Source: JAYVIQ01 sp043770215
Lineage (GTDB): Bacteria; Bacteroidota; Bacteroidia; Cytophagales; JAAEPT01
Assembly: GCA_043770215.1 (NCBI GenBank)
Contig: JAYVIQ010000007.1
Location: 1-21,494 of the forward strand
Length of the DNA stretch: 21,494 nt
Direction of reading: 5' to 3'
In this document: positions 7,674 through 14,825 of the stretch, one piece after another
How positions within the stretch are numbered: position 1 is the first letter of the stretch
Layout: the number at the start of each line of letters is the position of its first letter
Made by a program: the position numbers and the translations under genes
Notes under the pieces: model-generated
Databases searched by the model: none
What the model saw: the letters and a program-made list of their open reading frames with translations, nothing else
What the model was told of the DNA's origin: nothing

Positions 7674-9107
7674 ATGGATAATTTAGCTAAACTTGGAATA
7701 AGTGCTTTTTTATGGACCATAATTGGTAAATTATCCAACCAAATAGTCACTTTCATCTTGTCTATTTTTTTAGCTAGGTTACTAAGTCCTGCAGATTATG
7801 GTTTACTAGCAATGGTTAGTGTGTTTATTGGCTTATCTATGATTTTTAGTGATTTGGGTCTATCTTCAAGCGTTATACAGCGTAAAAAATTACATTTCAG
7901 CCACTTAAGCTCAGTTTTTTATTTTAATATGGCTATAGCTACCCTTCTAACTATTTTATTATTTTGTGCTGCCCCACTTATAAGTTGGTTTTATGATAAA
8001 CCAGAATTATATAACCTTACAAAGGGGATGTCTTTAATTTTTGTTTTAAAAGCCTTCTCTTCAGTACAGAACAACTTATTAATCAGGTCTTTAAATTTCA
8101 AAAAACTATCTAAAATCAATTTCACATCTTCAATCATTAGTGGTATTGTAGGCGTTTATTTTGCATTTAAGGGCTATGGTGTATGGTCATTAGTCATACA
8201 GCAGTACATACTTGCTGGATGTTTTTCTATACTCGTTTGGTTTTTTTCAGATTGGAAACCACAATTGTGTTTTTCTACAAAAGCACTTAAACAATTATGG
8301 GGGTTTGGTTTTGACATGTTTTTATCTGGCTTCATAAACAATATTTACGAAAGATTGGACATCTTAATCATTGGCAAAACAAGTCCAGTGGCTACTTTGG
8401 GTTATTATCAAAGAGCAAAAAGTTTAGAAAGTATGGTCATAAGTTACTCATCTGGAACATTAGCTAGTATTTTGTTTCCTTTACTAAGCAAAATACAAAA
8501 TGATTTAGCACGTTACCAATCTGTAATCAAAAAACTTTTTCAAATTTTAGTTTTCGTTACATTTATGCTTTTGGGGAATTTATATTTAAGTTCTTATGAA
8601 TTAATTCTTTTGCTTTTTACAAAAAAATGGCTCCCTTGCTTAGAATATTATCAGATAATGATTTTTGCTGGTTTTGTTGTTCCTTTGAGTTCTTTATTAT
8701 GCGATGTTTTAAGTAGTAGAGGCAACTCAAAAGAGTTTTTACGTTTAGAGATTTACAAAAAAATAATATGCTCTTTAGCATTTATAGCTTTGTTTTATTT
8801 TGGATTAAAAGGTTTTTTGTTTGCCAGTTTATTTACTGGTTTTACGGCATTACTTTTAAATATTGGCTTTGTTATTAAGGAGTTAAGAATGAAATGGAGT
8901 GTTTTTTTACACCCTTTGTTAATTGCTTTATTTATCACACCTTTATTAGTTTTTGGCGTAAATCATTTTATTCATTTTCATTCTATTTGGCTAGGTTTAA
9001 TATTTAAAACAATTGCTTTCTCTATATTGTATATATTTGCTAGCAAGTATATTTTTATTGATCTTTATGCTAATCTATTAAACATATTAAAAAAAAAAAC
9101 TATATAG
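7674..9107 (+). CDS. wzx: Wzx-type polysaccharide flippase (PST/MOP family)
   Basis: A 477-residue, strongly hydrophobic protein with about 12-14 predicted membrane segments over its whole length. The N-terminal pattern (AFLWTIIGKLSNQIVTFILS, then LARLLSPADYGLLAMVSVFI) and the following 'FSDLGLSSSVIQRK' are typical of the WzxC/polysaccharide transporter branch of the MOP exporter superfamily. The role in this family is to move undecaprenyl-diphosphate-linked repeat units from the cytoplasmic to the periplasmic face of the inner membrane, before Wzy polymerisation and Wza/Wzc export. It sits 14 bases after gmd and its TAG is followed directly by the ATG of the aminotransferase gene. A run of eleven A residues (9089-9099) lies in its last codons. 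Codon use looks more T-rich than in the flanking sugar genes, as is usual for flippases. The substrate cannot be inferred. Confidence 0.9.
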   Translation: MDNLAKLGISAFLWTIIGKLSNQIVTFILSIFLARLLSPADYGLLAMVSVFIGLSMIFSDLGLSSSVIQRKKLHFSHLSSVFYFNMAIATLLTILLFCAAPLISWFYDKPELYNLTKGMSLIFVLKAFSSVQNNLLIRSLNFKKLSKINFTSSIISGIVGVYFAFKGYGVWSLVIQQYILAGCFSILVWFFSDWKPQLCFSTKALKQLWGFGFDMFLSGFINNIYERLDILIIGKTSPVATLGYYQRAKSLESMVISYSSGTLASILFPLLSKIQNDLARYQSVIKKLFQILVFVTFMLLGNLYLSSYELILLLFTKKWLPCLEYYQIMIFAGFVVPLSSLLCDVLSSRGNSKEFLRLEIYKKIICSLAFIALFYFGLKGFLFASLFTGFTALLLNIGFVIKELRMKWSVFLHPLLIALFITPLLVFGVNHFIHFHSIWLGLIFKTIAFSILYIFASKYIFIDLYANLLNILKKKTI

Positions 9108-10187
9108 ATGATTAATGTTACACAACCATTTTTACCTCCCTACGAAGAGTTTGAAGCCTTGGTAAAAGGGATTTGGAAGCGCAATTGGCTCACCAATAAT
9201 GGACCATTAGTAAATCAGTTAGAGTTAAGTCTAAAAGAATACTTGGGTTTAGATCATTTGCTTTTCTTAAATAACGGGACAATTGCTTTACAAATTGCTA
9301 TAAAAGCGCTTGAGCTAAAAGGTGAGGTAATTACAACTCCTTTTTCTTATGTTGCTACTACCTCTAGCATAGTGTGGGAAAATTGCACCCCTATTTTTGT
9401 AGATATTAGTAAAGAATCACTCAACATAGACCCCCTTAAGATAGAGGCTGCTATAACGCCTAAAACTTCAGCTATAATAGCCACCCACGTATATGGAAAC
9501 CCTTGTGATATAGATGCCATAGACGAAATTGCAAAAAAATACAAGCTAAAGGTCATTTATGATGCGGCCCATTGTTTTGGCACAAAATATAAAGGCAAAT
9601 CTGTATTGGAATACGGAGATATAAGTACAATTAGTTTGCACGCAACAAAATTATTTCATAGCACTGAAGGTGGTGCAGTAGTAACAAAAGACCCTTCTTT
9701 ATTAAAGAAAATGAGCCACTTACGTAATTTTGGTCATGATGGTCCAGAAAAATTTGAATGCGTAGGCATTAATGGCAAAAACTCTGAATTTCATGCTGCT
9801 ATGGGAATATGCAACTTAAAATATGCAGATCATATATTAGCCAAAAGAAAAAGCGATTCTAACATTTATGATAAATGGTTAGATAAACTAAACCTTAAAA
9901 AGCCATTTTTAGACAAAAACAGTACGTTTAACTATGCATATTACCCATTAGTATTTAAATCTGAAAAAGATTGTGAGCGTGTTTTTGAAGAATTAAAAAA
10001 GCATGAGATTTTTGCAAGAAGATATTTTTACCCCGTTCTATCACAATTAAATTATGTGATAAGACAAGAAATGGAAATAGCTGAAGATATTTCTACTAGA
10101 GTTCTGTGTTTGCCACTGTATGAGCAAATTAGTAATGAGGAAATAGATTTGATTTGCAGATTAATACTACGCGTTTTAAACAACTAA
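9108..10187 (+). CDS. DegT/DnrJ/EryC1-family sugar 4-aminotransferase (VioA-like)
   Basis: A 359-residue PLP-dependent enzyme. Seen: start 'VTQPFLPPYEEFEALVKGIW...WLTNNGP', then FLNNGTIALQIA, VITTPFSYVATTSSIVW, HVYGNPCDIDAI, VIYDAAHCFG, and the PLP lysine K181 in LHATKLFHSTEGGAVV. From memory this pattern is closest to VioA, which makes dTDP-4-amino-4,6-dideoxy-D-glucose from dTDP-4-keto-6-deoxyglucose with glutamate. It is less like the GDP-perosamine synthases, but the only 4-keto-6-deoxy nucleotide sugar made in this window is GDP-linked (Gmd), so the donor nucleotide is uncertain. RmlA/RmlB are not present. It begins directly after the flippase stop. In viosamine clusters such an enzyme is followed by an N-acetyltransferase; here the following stretch holds only a probable decayed acyltransferase. 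Family firm, substrate inferred. Confidence 0.85.
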   Translation: MINVTQPFLPPYEEFEALVKGIWKRNWLTNNGPLVNQLELSLKEYLGLDHLLFLNNGTIALQIAIKALELKGEVITTPFSYVATTSSIVWENCTPIFVDISKESLNIDPLKIEAAITPKTSAIIATHVYGNPCDIDAIDEIAKKYKLKVIYDAAHCFGTKYKGKSVLEYGDISTISLHATKLFHSTEGGAVVTKDPSLLKKMSHLRNFGHDGPEKFECVGINGKNSEFHAAMGICNLKYADHILAKRKSDSNIYDKWLDKLNLKKPFLDKNSTFNYAYYPLVFKSEKDCERVFEELKKHEIFARRYFYPVLSQLNYVIRQEMEIAEDISTRVLCLPLYEQISNEEIDLICRLILRVLNN

Positions 10188-10288
10188 TAAACATTACTTT
10201 TAGGAATGGAAAACATACCTTAAACTTTAAGACTATTTAAAAAAAGGACTGTGTTATTGAATTTTGAATACTAAAATAAAAAAAATAC

Positions 10289-10329
10289 TTGAGCCTTTGA
10301 TACGTTTGTAAAACGTATCAAAGGCTCAA
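10289..10329. terminator. Perfect 19-bp inverted repeat with 3-base loop
   Basis: TTGAGCCTTTGATACGTTT at 10289-10307 and its exact reverse complement at 10311-10329 flank the loop GTA. It lies about 100 bases after the aminotransferase stop. On the + strand the stem is both preceded and followed by A-runs, so it lacks the U-tract of an intrinsic terminator; on the - strand the stem is followed by GTA and a run of T, so it would terminate antisense transcription. Alternatives are an mRNA-stabilising or processing hairpin that lowers expression of the distal genes, or the scar of an inserted element. The structure itself is certain; its function is not. Confidence 0.55.
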
Positions 10330-10408
10330 AAAAATATTTCAGAAATCAGTACTTTTTAAGTGGTTTAGAGCTTCAGATTTAAGAAAATAAATCACAAACT
10401 ATAAATGT

Positions 10409-10816
10409 ATGCACGCACCTTTAAACACTTCACAGAAAACAATGAATATAGAATTACATTGTTTTATGAAGAGAACTAAGAAAAGTCTTATAGGGGTGTT
10501 ATCTTTTTATACAAATAGAAATACAGCCCATGAAAAAGGTAAATCACTAAATAAAAGTACAGATGCTTATTCCAAAATTTTAATGTCTAAATTAAAAATG
10601 TCATTAACCTATGCAGTACTTTTGGAAAGAAATTTCATAAAAAGAAATCTTATAATTAAAGACTATTTTAAAAATTCTATGAATGCATCTTTGATTTTGA
10701 AAGTTACGGTTAGACAAAGTATAATTGTAGCCAAAAGTATTGTTATACATGTTGTTTTATTAAGCAATATTGCCATCAATGGTTTAGAACCAAGAACAAT
10801 AAATTTTAACGCATGA
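10409..10816 (+). pseudogene. Probable decayed hexapeptide acyltransferase
   Basis: A 135-codon stop-free frame ends in an ATGA overlap with the next gene, as real genes do elsewhere in this operon. Its product is not a normal protein: Met- and Lys-rich, poor in Gly and acidic residues, and unrecognisable in the first half. The last third (about residues 84-135) can be aligned by eye to the C-terminal left-handed beta helix of WbbJ/WbpD-type acyltransferases: 'IIKDY', then NASLILKVTV, SIIVAKSIV and IAINGLEPRTIN in the places of the usual 'GANATILKGVTIG', 'SIIGAKSVV' and 'IAIGNPARVI'. Several Gly of the hexapeptide turns seem replaced through single-base changes (for example GGA to AGA or GTA). 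Another frame reads MYARTFKHFTENNEYRITLF before stopping, perhaps an older N-terminus. It could also be non-coding sequence that is open by chance. Confidence 0.4.
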
Positions 10817-11721
10817 TCCCTACCCCTAAAGTTTCTGTTTGCATGATTACCTTTAGGCATGCAGATTTTATTTCTGAAGCAATTGAAGGTATTTTAATAC
10901 AGCAAACCAAATTTGAAGTAGAAATCATTATAGGGGAAGATTTTGGCGGAGATGAAACCAGAATAATTTGCGAGCAATATGCTAACAAATACCCAGATAA
11001 AATAACACTTCTACCCTCTTCTGAAAATCTTGGTATGATGAAAAATTTTGTCAGAACGGTAGAAAATGCCACTGGCAGTTACATTGCACTTTGCGAAGGA
11101 GATGATTATTGGACAGACCCTTTAAAACTCCAAAAGCAAGTGGATTTTATGGAGTTAAATCAAGACGTAAGTTTGTGCTTTCATAACTCTGAGAAAATAA
11201 TTTATGGCAAAAAGGAAGAGAATTCTGTTTTCTCTTTACTAAGAGTGGGTGAATACACACCCACACAAATTTTAAAGAACTTCATAATCCCAACCGCATC
11301 CGTTGTTTTTAGAAAAAAAGATTTAGTAGACCCTAACTTTTTGTTGGACCCAAGAATTTTATTTGGCGACATTTGCCTTTGGTTGCATTTGTTGGATTCT
11401 GGTAAAGCGGTTTGCTTGGAAGATAATATGTCAGTTTATAGAATCCATACTGGTAGCGTAACCACAAAAAAACTAGACAAACTGCAATTTCAAAAATATC
11501 TAAACCATTATGATTATTTATCAGAAAAATACTCTGATACATTAGGTGATATTATAAACACTTATAGAAACACAATATTTTGGGTTTTTTCAATGACTAA
11601 TTTTAGACAAAAGAAACTTGGATTGGGCCTTTTTTATTTACTCCAAATAGCAATACGCTCGCCTTTGTTTGTATTAAAACAACTTAGGGATAAAATAAAG
11701 CTGAGAATTACCAATAATTAA
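10813..11721 (+). CDS. Family 2 glycosyltransferase of the capsule locus
   Basis: A 302-residue GT-A enzyme. Seen: VSVCMITFRHADFISEAIEGI (first strand and helix), VEIIIGEDFGGDETRII (GT2 nucleotide-binding region), and CEGDDYWTDPLKL with E95-G96-D97-D98, the metal-binding DxD equivalent, followed by the 'KLQKQVDFM' helix typical of GT2 capsule enzymes. The C-terminal ~60 residues contain an amphipathic/hydrophobic region (GLGLFYLLQIAIRSPLF) that may contact the membrane where the lipid-linked acceptor lies. It is the only glycosyltransferase on the + strand of this locus, too few for a repeat unit of three or more sugars. Its start overlaps the stop of the degenerate frame upstream (ATGA) and matches the family start well. 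Donor and linkage cannot be inferred. Confidence 0.88.
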   Translation: MIPTPKVSVCMITFRHADFISEAIEGILIQQTKFEVEIIIGEDFGGDETRIICEQYANKYPDKITLLPSSENLGMMKNFVRTVENATGSYIALCEGDDYWTDPLKLQKQVDFMELNQDVSLCFHNSEKIIYGKKEENSVFSLLRVGEYTPTQILKNFIIPTASVVFRKKDLVDPNFLLDPRILFGDICLWLHLLDSGKAVCLEDNMSVYRIHTGSVTTKKLDKLQFQKYLNHYDYLSEKYSDTLGDIINTYRNTIFWVFSMTNFRQKKLGLGLFYLLQIAIRSPLFVLKQLRDKIKLRITNN

Positions 11722-11756
11722 TTAAAGATAAAATCAGTATAAGAAAATCATTTACA

Positions 11757-11788
11757 TTTTAAAAACACCTTCCTTAATGTTTTTAAAA
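11757..11788. terminator. AT-rich 11-bp inverted repeat between glycosyltransferase and wbpE-like gene
   Basis: TTTTAAAAACA (11757-11767) and its exact reverse complement (11778-11788) surround a 10-base loop CCTTCCTTAA, within the 156-base gap after the glycosyltransferase. The stem has only two G-C pairs and no U-tract, so termination, if any, would be weak. Its right half is part of a 15-base sequence repeated just after the last gene of the cassette (14606-14620). Confidence 0.3.
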
Positions 11789-11877
11789 CATAATAAACTG
11801 TCTACCAAAAATTAAAAATAAATAATTCAGAAAGCAGACATACATATTAAGTTTCTAGGTTTTTACTAAATTAGGTT

Positions 11878-13011
11878 ATGAAAAACATTCAGATGGTAGA
11901 CTTGCAAGGGCTGCACAAAAGGTTAGAACATAAAATAAAACCTGCAATAAATGATGTGTTGGAAAAGGGGCAATTTATCAACGGACCAGAGGTACAAACA
12001 TTTGCTATAAACCTTGCAAAATTTTGTGGCGTTTCTCATGTTATACCATGTGCAAATGGTACAGATGCATTGCAAATAGCACTCATGGCTTTAGACCTGC
12101 AACCTGGTGACGAAGTAATCATACCCGTTCATACCTATGTAGCTACAGCAGAAGTTATTGCTTTGCTTAGGCTAACTCCAGTTTTTGTAGATGTATGTGC
12201 AAGCACATTCAATATAGACGTTACTAAATTACAGGTTTGTATTTCCGAAAAAACAAAAGTGATAGTGCCCGTTCACTTGTACGGACAATGCGCAGACATG
12301 GAAACTATTTTGAACATTGCAAAAAAAAATAATTTATTTGTAATAGAAGATACCGCCCAAGCTATTGGAGCAGAATATACTTTTTCTAACGGTACAAAGA
12401 AAAAAGCAGGCACAATGGGAGACATTGGTTGCACCTCATTTTTCCCTTCTAAAAACCTAGGTTGTATGGGAGATGGAGGCGCAATAATGACAAACTCTGA
12501 CGTACTTGCAAATAAAATAAATATGATTGCAAACCATGGACAAAGCAAAAAATACCAACATGATTTGGTTGGATGCAACTCTAGACTAGATACATTACAA
12601 GCTGCAATTTTAAAAGTAAAATTATTAGAATTAGAAGATTGCAACCAAAGAAGAAAAACTGCTGCTGCATATTATTCTCAAAAATTAAAAAAGATAGAAG
12701 GGATAGAGACACCCATAGAAAGTAGTTTTTCAAGCCATGTATACCACCAATACACAATTAAAATTGCTAATGGATGGAGAGATGTTATCAAAAATCAATT
12801 AGCTGATTATGGTATCCCTACCATGATATACTATCCAATTCCATTACATCACCAAAAAGCATATAGCCACCATGCGCTTGGAAAATATCCTGTGACAGAA
12901 TCATTATCTAACCAAGTTTTATCCTTGCCTATGCACACAGAAATGAATTCAGAAATACAAGATTACATTTTGAATACGTTAATTAAATCAATAAATTTAG
13001 TTAAACGATGA
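11878..13011 (+). CDS. wbpE: UDP-2-acetamido-2-deoxy-3-oxo-D-glucuronate aminotransferase (WbpE/WlbC type)
   Basis: A 377-residue PLP-dependent DegT-family enzyme that in this pathway aminates the 3-keto group of UDP-GlcNAc-3-oxo-uronate, using glutamate. The match to Pseudomonas WbpE is visible along the length: VDLQGLHKRLEHKIKPAI, VLEKGQFINGPEV, PCANGTDALQIALMAL, PGDEVIIPVHTYVATAEV, VHLYGQCADM, IEDTAQAIGAEY, TSFFPSKNLGCMGDGGA with the PLP lysine K192, NSRLDTLQAAIL, and YYPIPLHHQKAY near the end. It opens a new unit after a 156-base gap and ends in an ATGA overlap with the acetyltransferase that acts on its product. The symbol is by analogy. It is more distant from the VioA-like enzyme upstream than the shared family suggests, so the two are not a recent duplication. 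Confidence 0.92.
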   Translation: MKNIQMVDLQGLHKRLEHKIKPAINDVLEKGQFINGPEVQTFAINLAKFCGVSHVIPCANGTDALQIALMALDLQPGDEVIIPVHTYVATAEVIALLRLTPVFVDVCASTFNIDVTKLQVCISEKTKVIVPVHLYGQCADMETILNIAKKNNLFVIEDTAQAIGAEYTFSNGTKKKAGTMGDIGCTSFFPSKNLGCMGDGGAIMTNSDVLANKINMIANHGQSKKYQHDLVGCNSRLDTLQAAILKVKLLELEDCNQRRKTAAAYYSQKLKKIEGIETPIESSFSSHVYHQYTIKIANGWRDVIKNQLADYGIPTMIYYPIPLHHQKAYSHHALGKYPVTESLSNQVLSLPMHTEMNSEIQDYILNTLIKSINLVKR

Positions 13012-13592
13012 GGATGGAAGAGAAAGATTTTTTTGTGCATGAGTCTTCTTATGTAGATGATAATTGTAAAATAGGCAAAGGAACAAATATTTGGCATTTT
13101 TGTCATATTATGACTAATTGCATCATAGGAGATAAATGCAATATTGGACAAAATGTAGTTATCTCACCAAATGTAGTTTTAGGCAATAACGTCAAAATAC
13201 AAAACAACGTCTCGGTATATACTGGAGTAGAGTGCCAAGACGATGTTTTTTTGGGTCCATCTATGGTTTTTACTAACATAATAAATCCTAGAAGTGGAGT
13301 AAACAGAAGAGGCGAATTTTTAAAAACATTAGTTAAAAAAGGAGCTACTATAGGGGCAAATGCCACTATTGTTTGCGGACACGAAATAGGCGAATATGCT
13401 TTTGTAGGAGCCGGAGCAGTGGTCACTAAAGAAGTTCCAGCGTACGCCCTAATGGTAGGGAATCCTGCAAGACAAAAAGGGTGGATGAGCCAAGAAGGAT
13501 ACAAGTTGGTTTTTGGACCCGATAATGAGGCTAGTTGCCCTGGAGATAAAAGCGTGTATATTTTACAAAACGGAGTTGTAAAACCAAAATAG
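13008..13592 (+). CDS. wbpD: UDP-2-acetamido-3-amino-2,3-dideoxy-D-glucuronate N-acetyltransferase (WbpD/WlbB type)
   Basis: A 194-residue left-handed beta-helix acetyltransferase (trimeric in known members) that adds an acetyl group from acetyl-CoA to the 3-amino group made by the preceding enzyme. Seen: hexapeptide repeats from about residue 15 to 150 (IGKGTNIWHFCHI, IGDKCNIGQNVVI, KIQNNVSVYTGVEC), the family-specific FLGPSMVFTNIINPRS and TLVKKGATIGANATIVCG, and the C-terminal ALMVGNPARQKGWMSQEGYKL with a final short extension containing a Cys. All are as in WbpD/WlbB. The ATG overlaps the aminotransferase stop. An internal start at the second Met (EEKDF follows) is possible but would change only two residues. 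Length is normal. Confidence 0.93.
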   Translation: MRMEEKDFFVHESSYVDDNCKIGKGTNIWHFCHIMTNCIIGDKCNIGQNVVISPNVVLGNNVKIQNNVSVYTGVECQDDVFLGPSMVFTNIINPRSGVNRRGEFLKTLVKKGATIGANATIVCGHEIGEYAFVGAGAVVTKEVPAYALMVGNPARQKGWMSQEGYKLVFGPDNEASCPGDKSVYILQNGVVKPK

Positions 13593-13635
13593 GTTTTTTA
13601 AAAATCTTGGAAATAAAATTTATGAATATCTAAAC

Positions 13636-14604
13636 ATGAAAAATTTTGCATTAATGGGAGCTGCAGGTTACATAGCGCCTAAACACATGAAAGCAATTAA
13701 AGAAACCAATAATAATTTGGTTGCTGCCATGGATACCTATGATGGCGTAGGCATTATGGATAGCTTTTTCCCAAATACAGATTTTTTTGTGGAGTTTGAA
13801 CGTTTTGATAGACATATAGAAAAATTAAAATATGAGAAAAATATTCAGTTAGATTATGTAAGCATTTGTACCCCAAATTATTTGCATGATGCTCATATAA
13901 GAATGGCCTTAAGAAGAGGTGCAGACGCCATTTGTGAAAAACCATTGGTTTTAAATCCTTGGAATATAGATGCATTAAGTAACTTAGAAAAAGAAACAGG
14001 AAAAAAAATCAATAACATTCTCCAATTAAGGGTACACGCAAGTATTATAGCGCTTAAAAAGAAAATAGACGAGGGTCCAAAAGATAAAATTTATGATGTG
14101 GACCTAACCTATTTAACCTCCAGAGGACATTGGTATTATACCTCTTGGAAAGGAGATGTAAGTAAATCTGGCGGAATTGCTACCAATATTGGCGTTCACT
14201 TTTATGATATGCTTTCTTGGATTTTTGGAGATATAAAGCAAAATATTGTGCATTTGCACACCCACGACAGAGGTGCTGGTTTTTTAGAATTCAATAAAGC
14301 AAGGGTACGCTGGTTTTTGTCTATAAATGAAAATCTTTTGCCAAAGGAAGCGGTAGAAAAAGGACAAAGAACCTTTAGATCTATTACAATTGAAGGTGAG
14401 GAATTAGAGTTTAGTGAGGGTTTTACAGACTTACACACAGAAAGTTACAAGCAAATAATAGCCGGTAATGGCTATGGTATAGAAGCCACAAGACAAGCAA
14501 TAGAAATTGTTTACAACATTAGAAACACAACTCCAATAGGCTTAATTGGCGATTACCATCCATTAGCAAAAGCCCCATTAGACAAACATCCTTTTACTAA
14601 ATAA
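13636..14604 (+). CDS. wbpB: UDP-N-acetyl-2-amino-2-deoxy-D-glucuronate 3-dehydrogenase (WbpB/WlbA type)
   Basis: A 322-residue Gfo/Idh/MocA-family oxidoreductase that in this pathway oxidises C3 of UDP-GlcNAc-uronate with NAD+, giving the substrate of the WbpE-like aminotransferase. Seen: Rossmann start NFALMGAAGYIAPKHMKAI, DYVSICTPNYLHDAHIRMAL, the family CEKPL at residues 100-104 (catalytic K102), ILQLRVHASIIALK, LTYLTSRGHWYYTSWKGD, ATNIGVHFYDML with the conserved His, ARVRWFLSIN, and EEMEFSEGF-like EELEFSEGFTDLHT. These agree with Pseudomonas WbpB over the whole length. It stands 43 bases after the acetyltransferase gene, so the cassette runs in the order aminotransferase, acetyltransferase, dehydrogenase. 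The preceding pathway enzyme (UDP-GlcNAc 6-dehydrogenase, WbpA) is not present in this window. Confidence 0.94.
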   Translation: MKNFALMGAAGYIAPKHMKAIKETNNNLVAAMDTYDGVGIMDSFFPNTDFFVEFERFDRHIEKLKYEKNIQLDYVSICTPNYLHDAHIRMALRRGADAICEKPLVLNPWNIDALSNLEKETGKKINNILQLRVHASIIALKKKIDEGPKDKIYDVDLTYLTSRGHWYYTSWKGDVSKSGGIATNIGVHFYDMLSWIFGDIKQNIVHLHTHDRGAGFLEFNKARVRWFLSINENLLPKEAVEKGQRTFRSITIEGEELEFSEGFTDLHTESYKQIIAGNGYGIEATRQAIEIVYNIRNTTPIGLIGDYHPLAKAPLDKHPFTK

Positions 14605-14764
14605 TTTAATGTTTTTAAAATCCAAAAAGACAGGTAATGTACTGAAAAATGGCTGATTGTAAAATATTAGGTTCAATATTTTGGTACTACTTTTAAAACA
14701 TTGTTGTTATTGAAATCTACAAATTAAAGGAATAACCAAAAAACCATTACTTCTTGTGTATTGT

Positions 14765-14802
14765 AAGCAAAATTGTCCACTTAAAATTAAATCAATTTGC
14801 TT
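14765..14802 (+). terminator. Weak terminator candidate at the end of the capsule locus
   Basis: AAGCAAAATTG (14765-14775) pairs, with one bulged A, with CAATTTGCTT (14793-14802), and TTATAG follows. The loop is 17 bases and the stem is AT-rich, so the hairpin is weak. It lies in the 221-base gap between the convergent WbpB-like gene and the PD40 gene, where termination for both strands is expected; nothing better is visible there. Confidence 0.22.
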
Positions 14803-14825
14803 TTATAGAACAGTCTTTTAAACGC

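Noticed and set aside
10806..11072. Minus-strand open frame of 88 codons over the start of the glycosyltransferase gene
   Set aside because: Antisense to the conserved GT2 core; no independent support.
12273..12644. Long minus-strand open frame of 123 codons inside the wbpE-like gene
   Set aside because: Antisense shadow of a well-conserved gene; no motif and hydrophobic low-complexity translation.
13103..13504. Minus-strand open frame of 133 codons inside the wbpD-like gene
   Set aside because: Antisense shadow of hexapeptide repeats; Pro/Thr-rich translation without family features.
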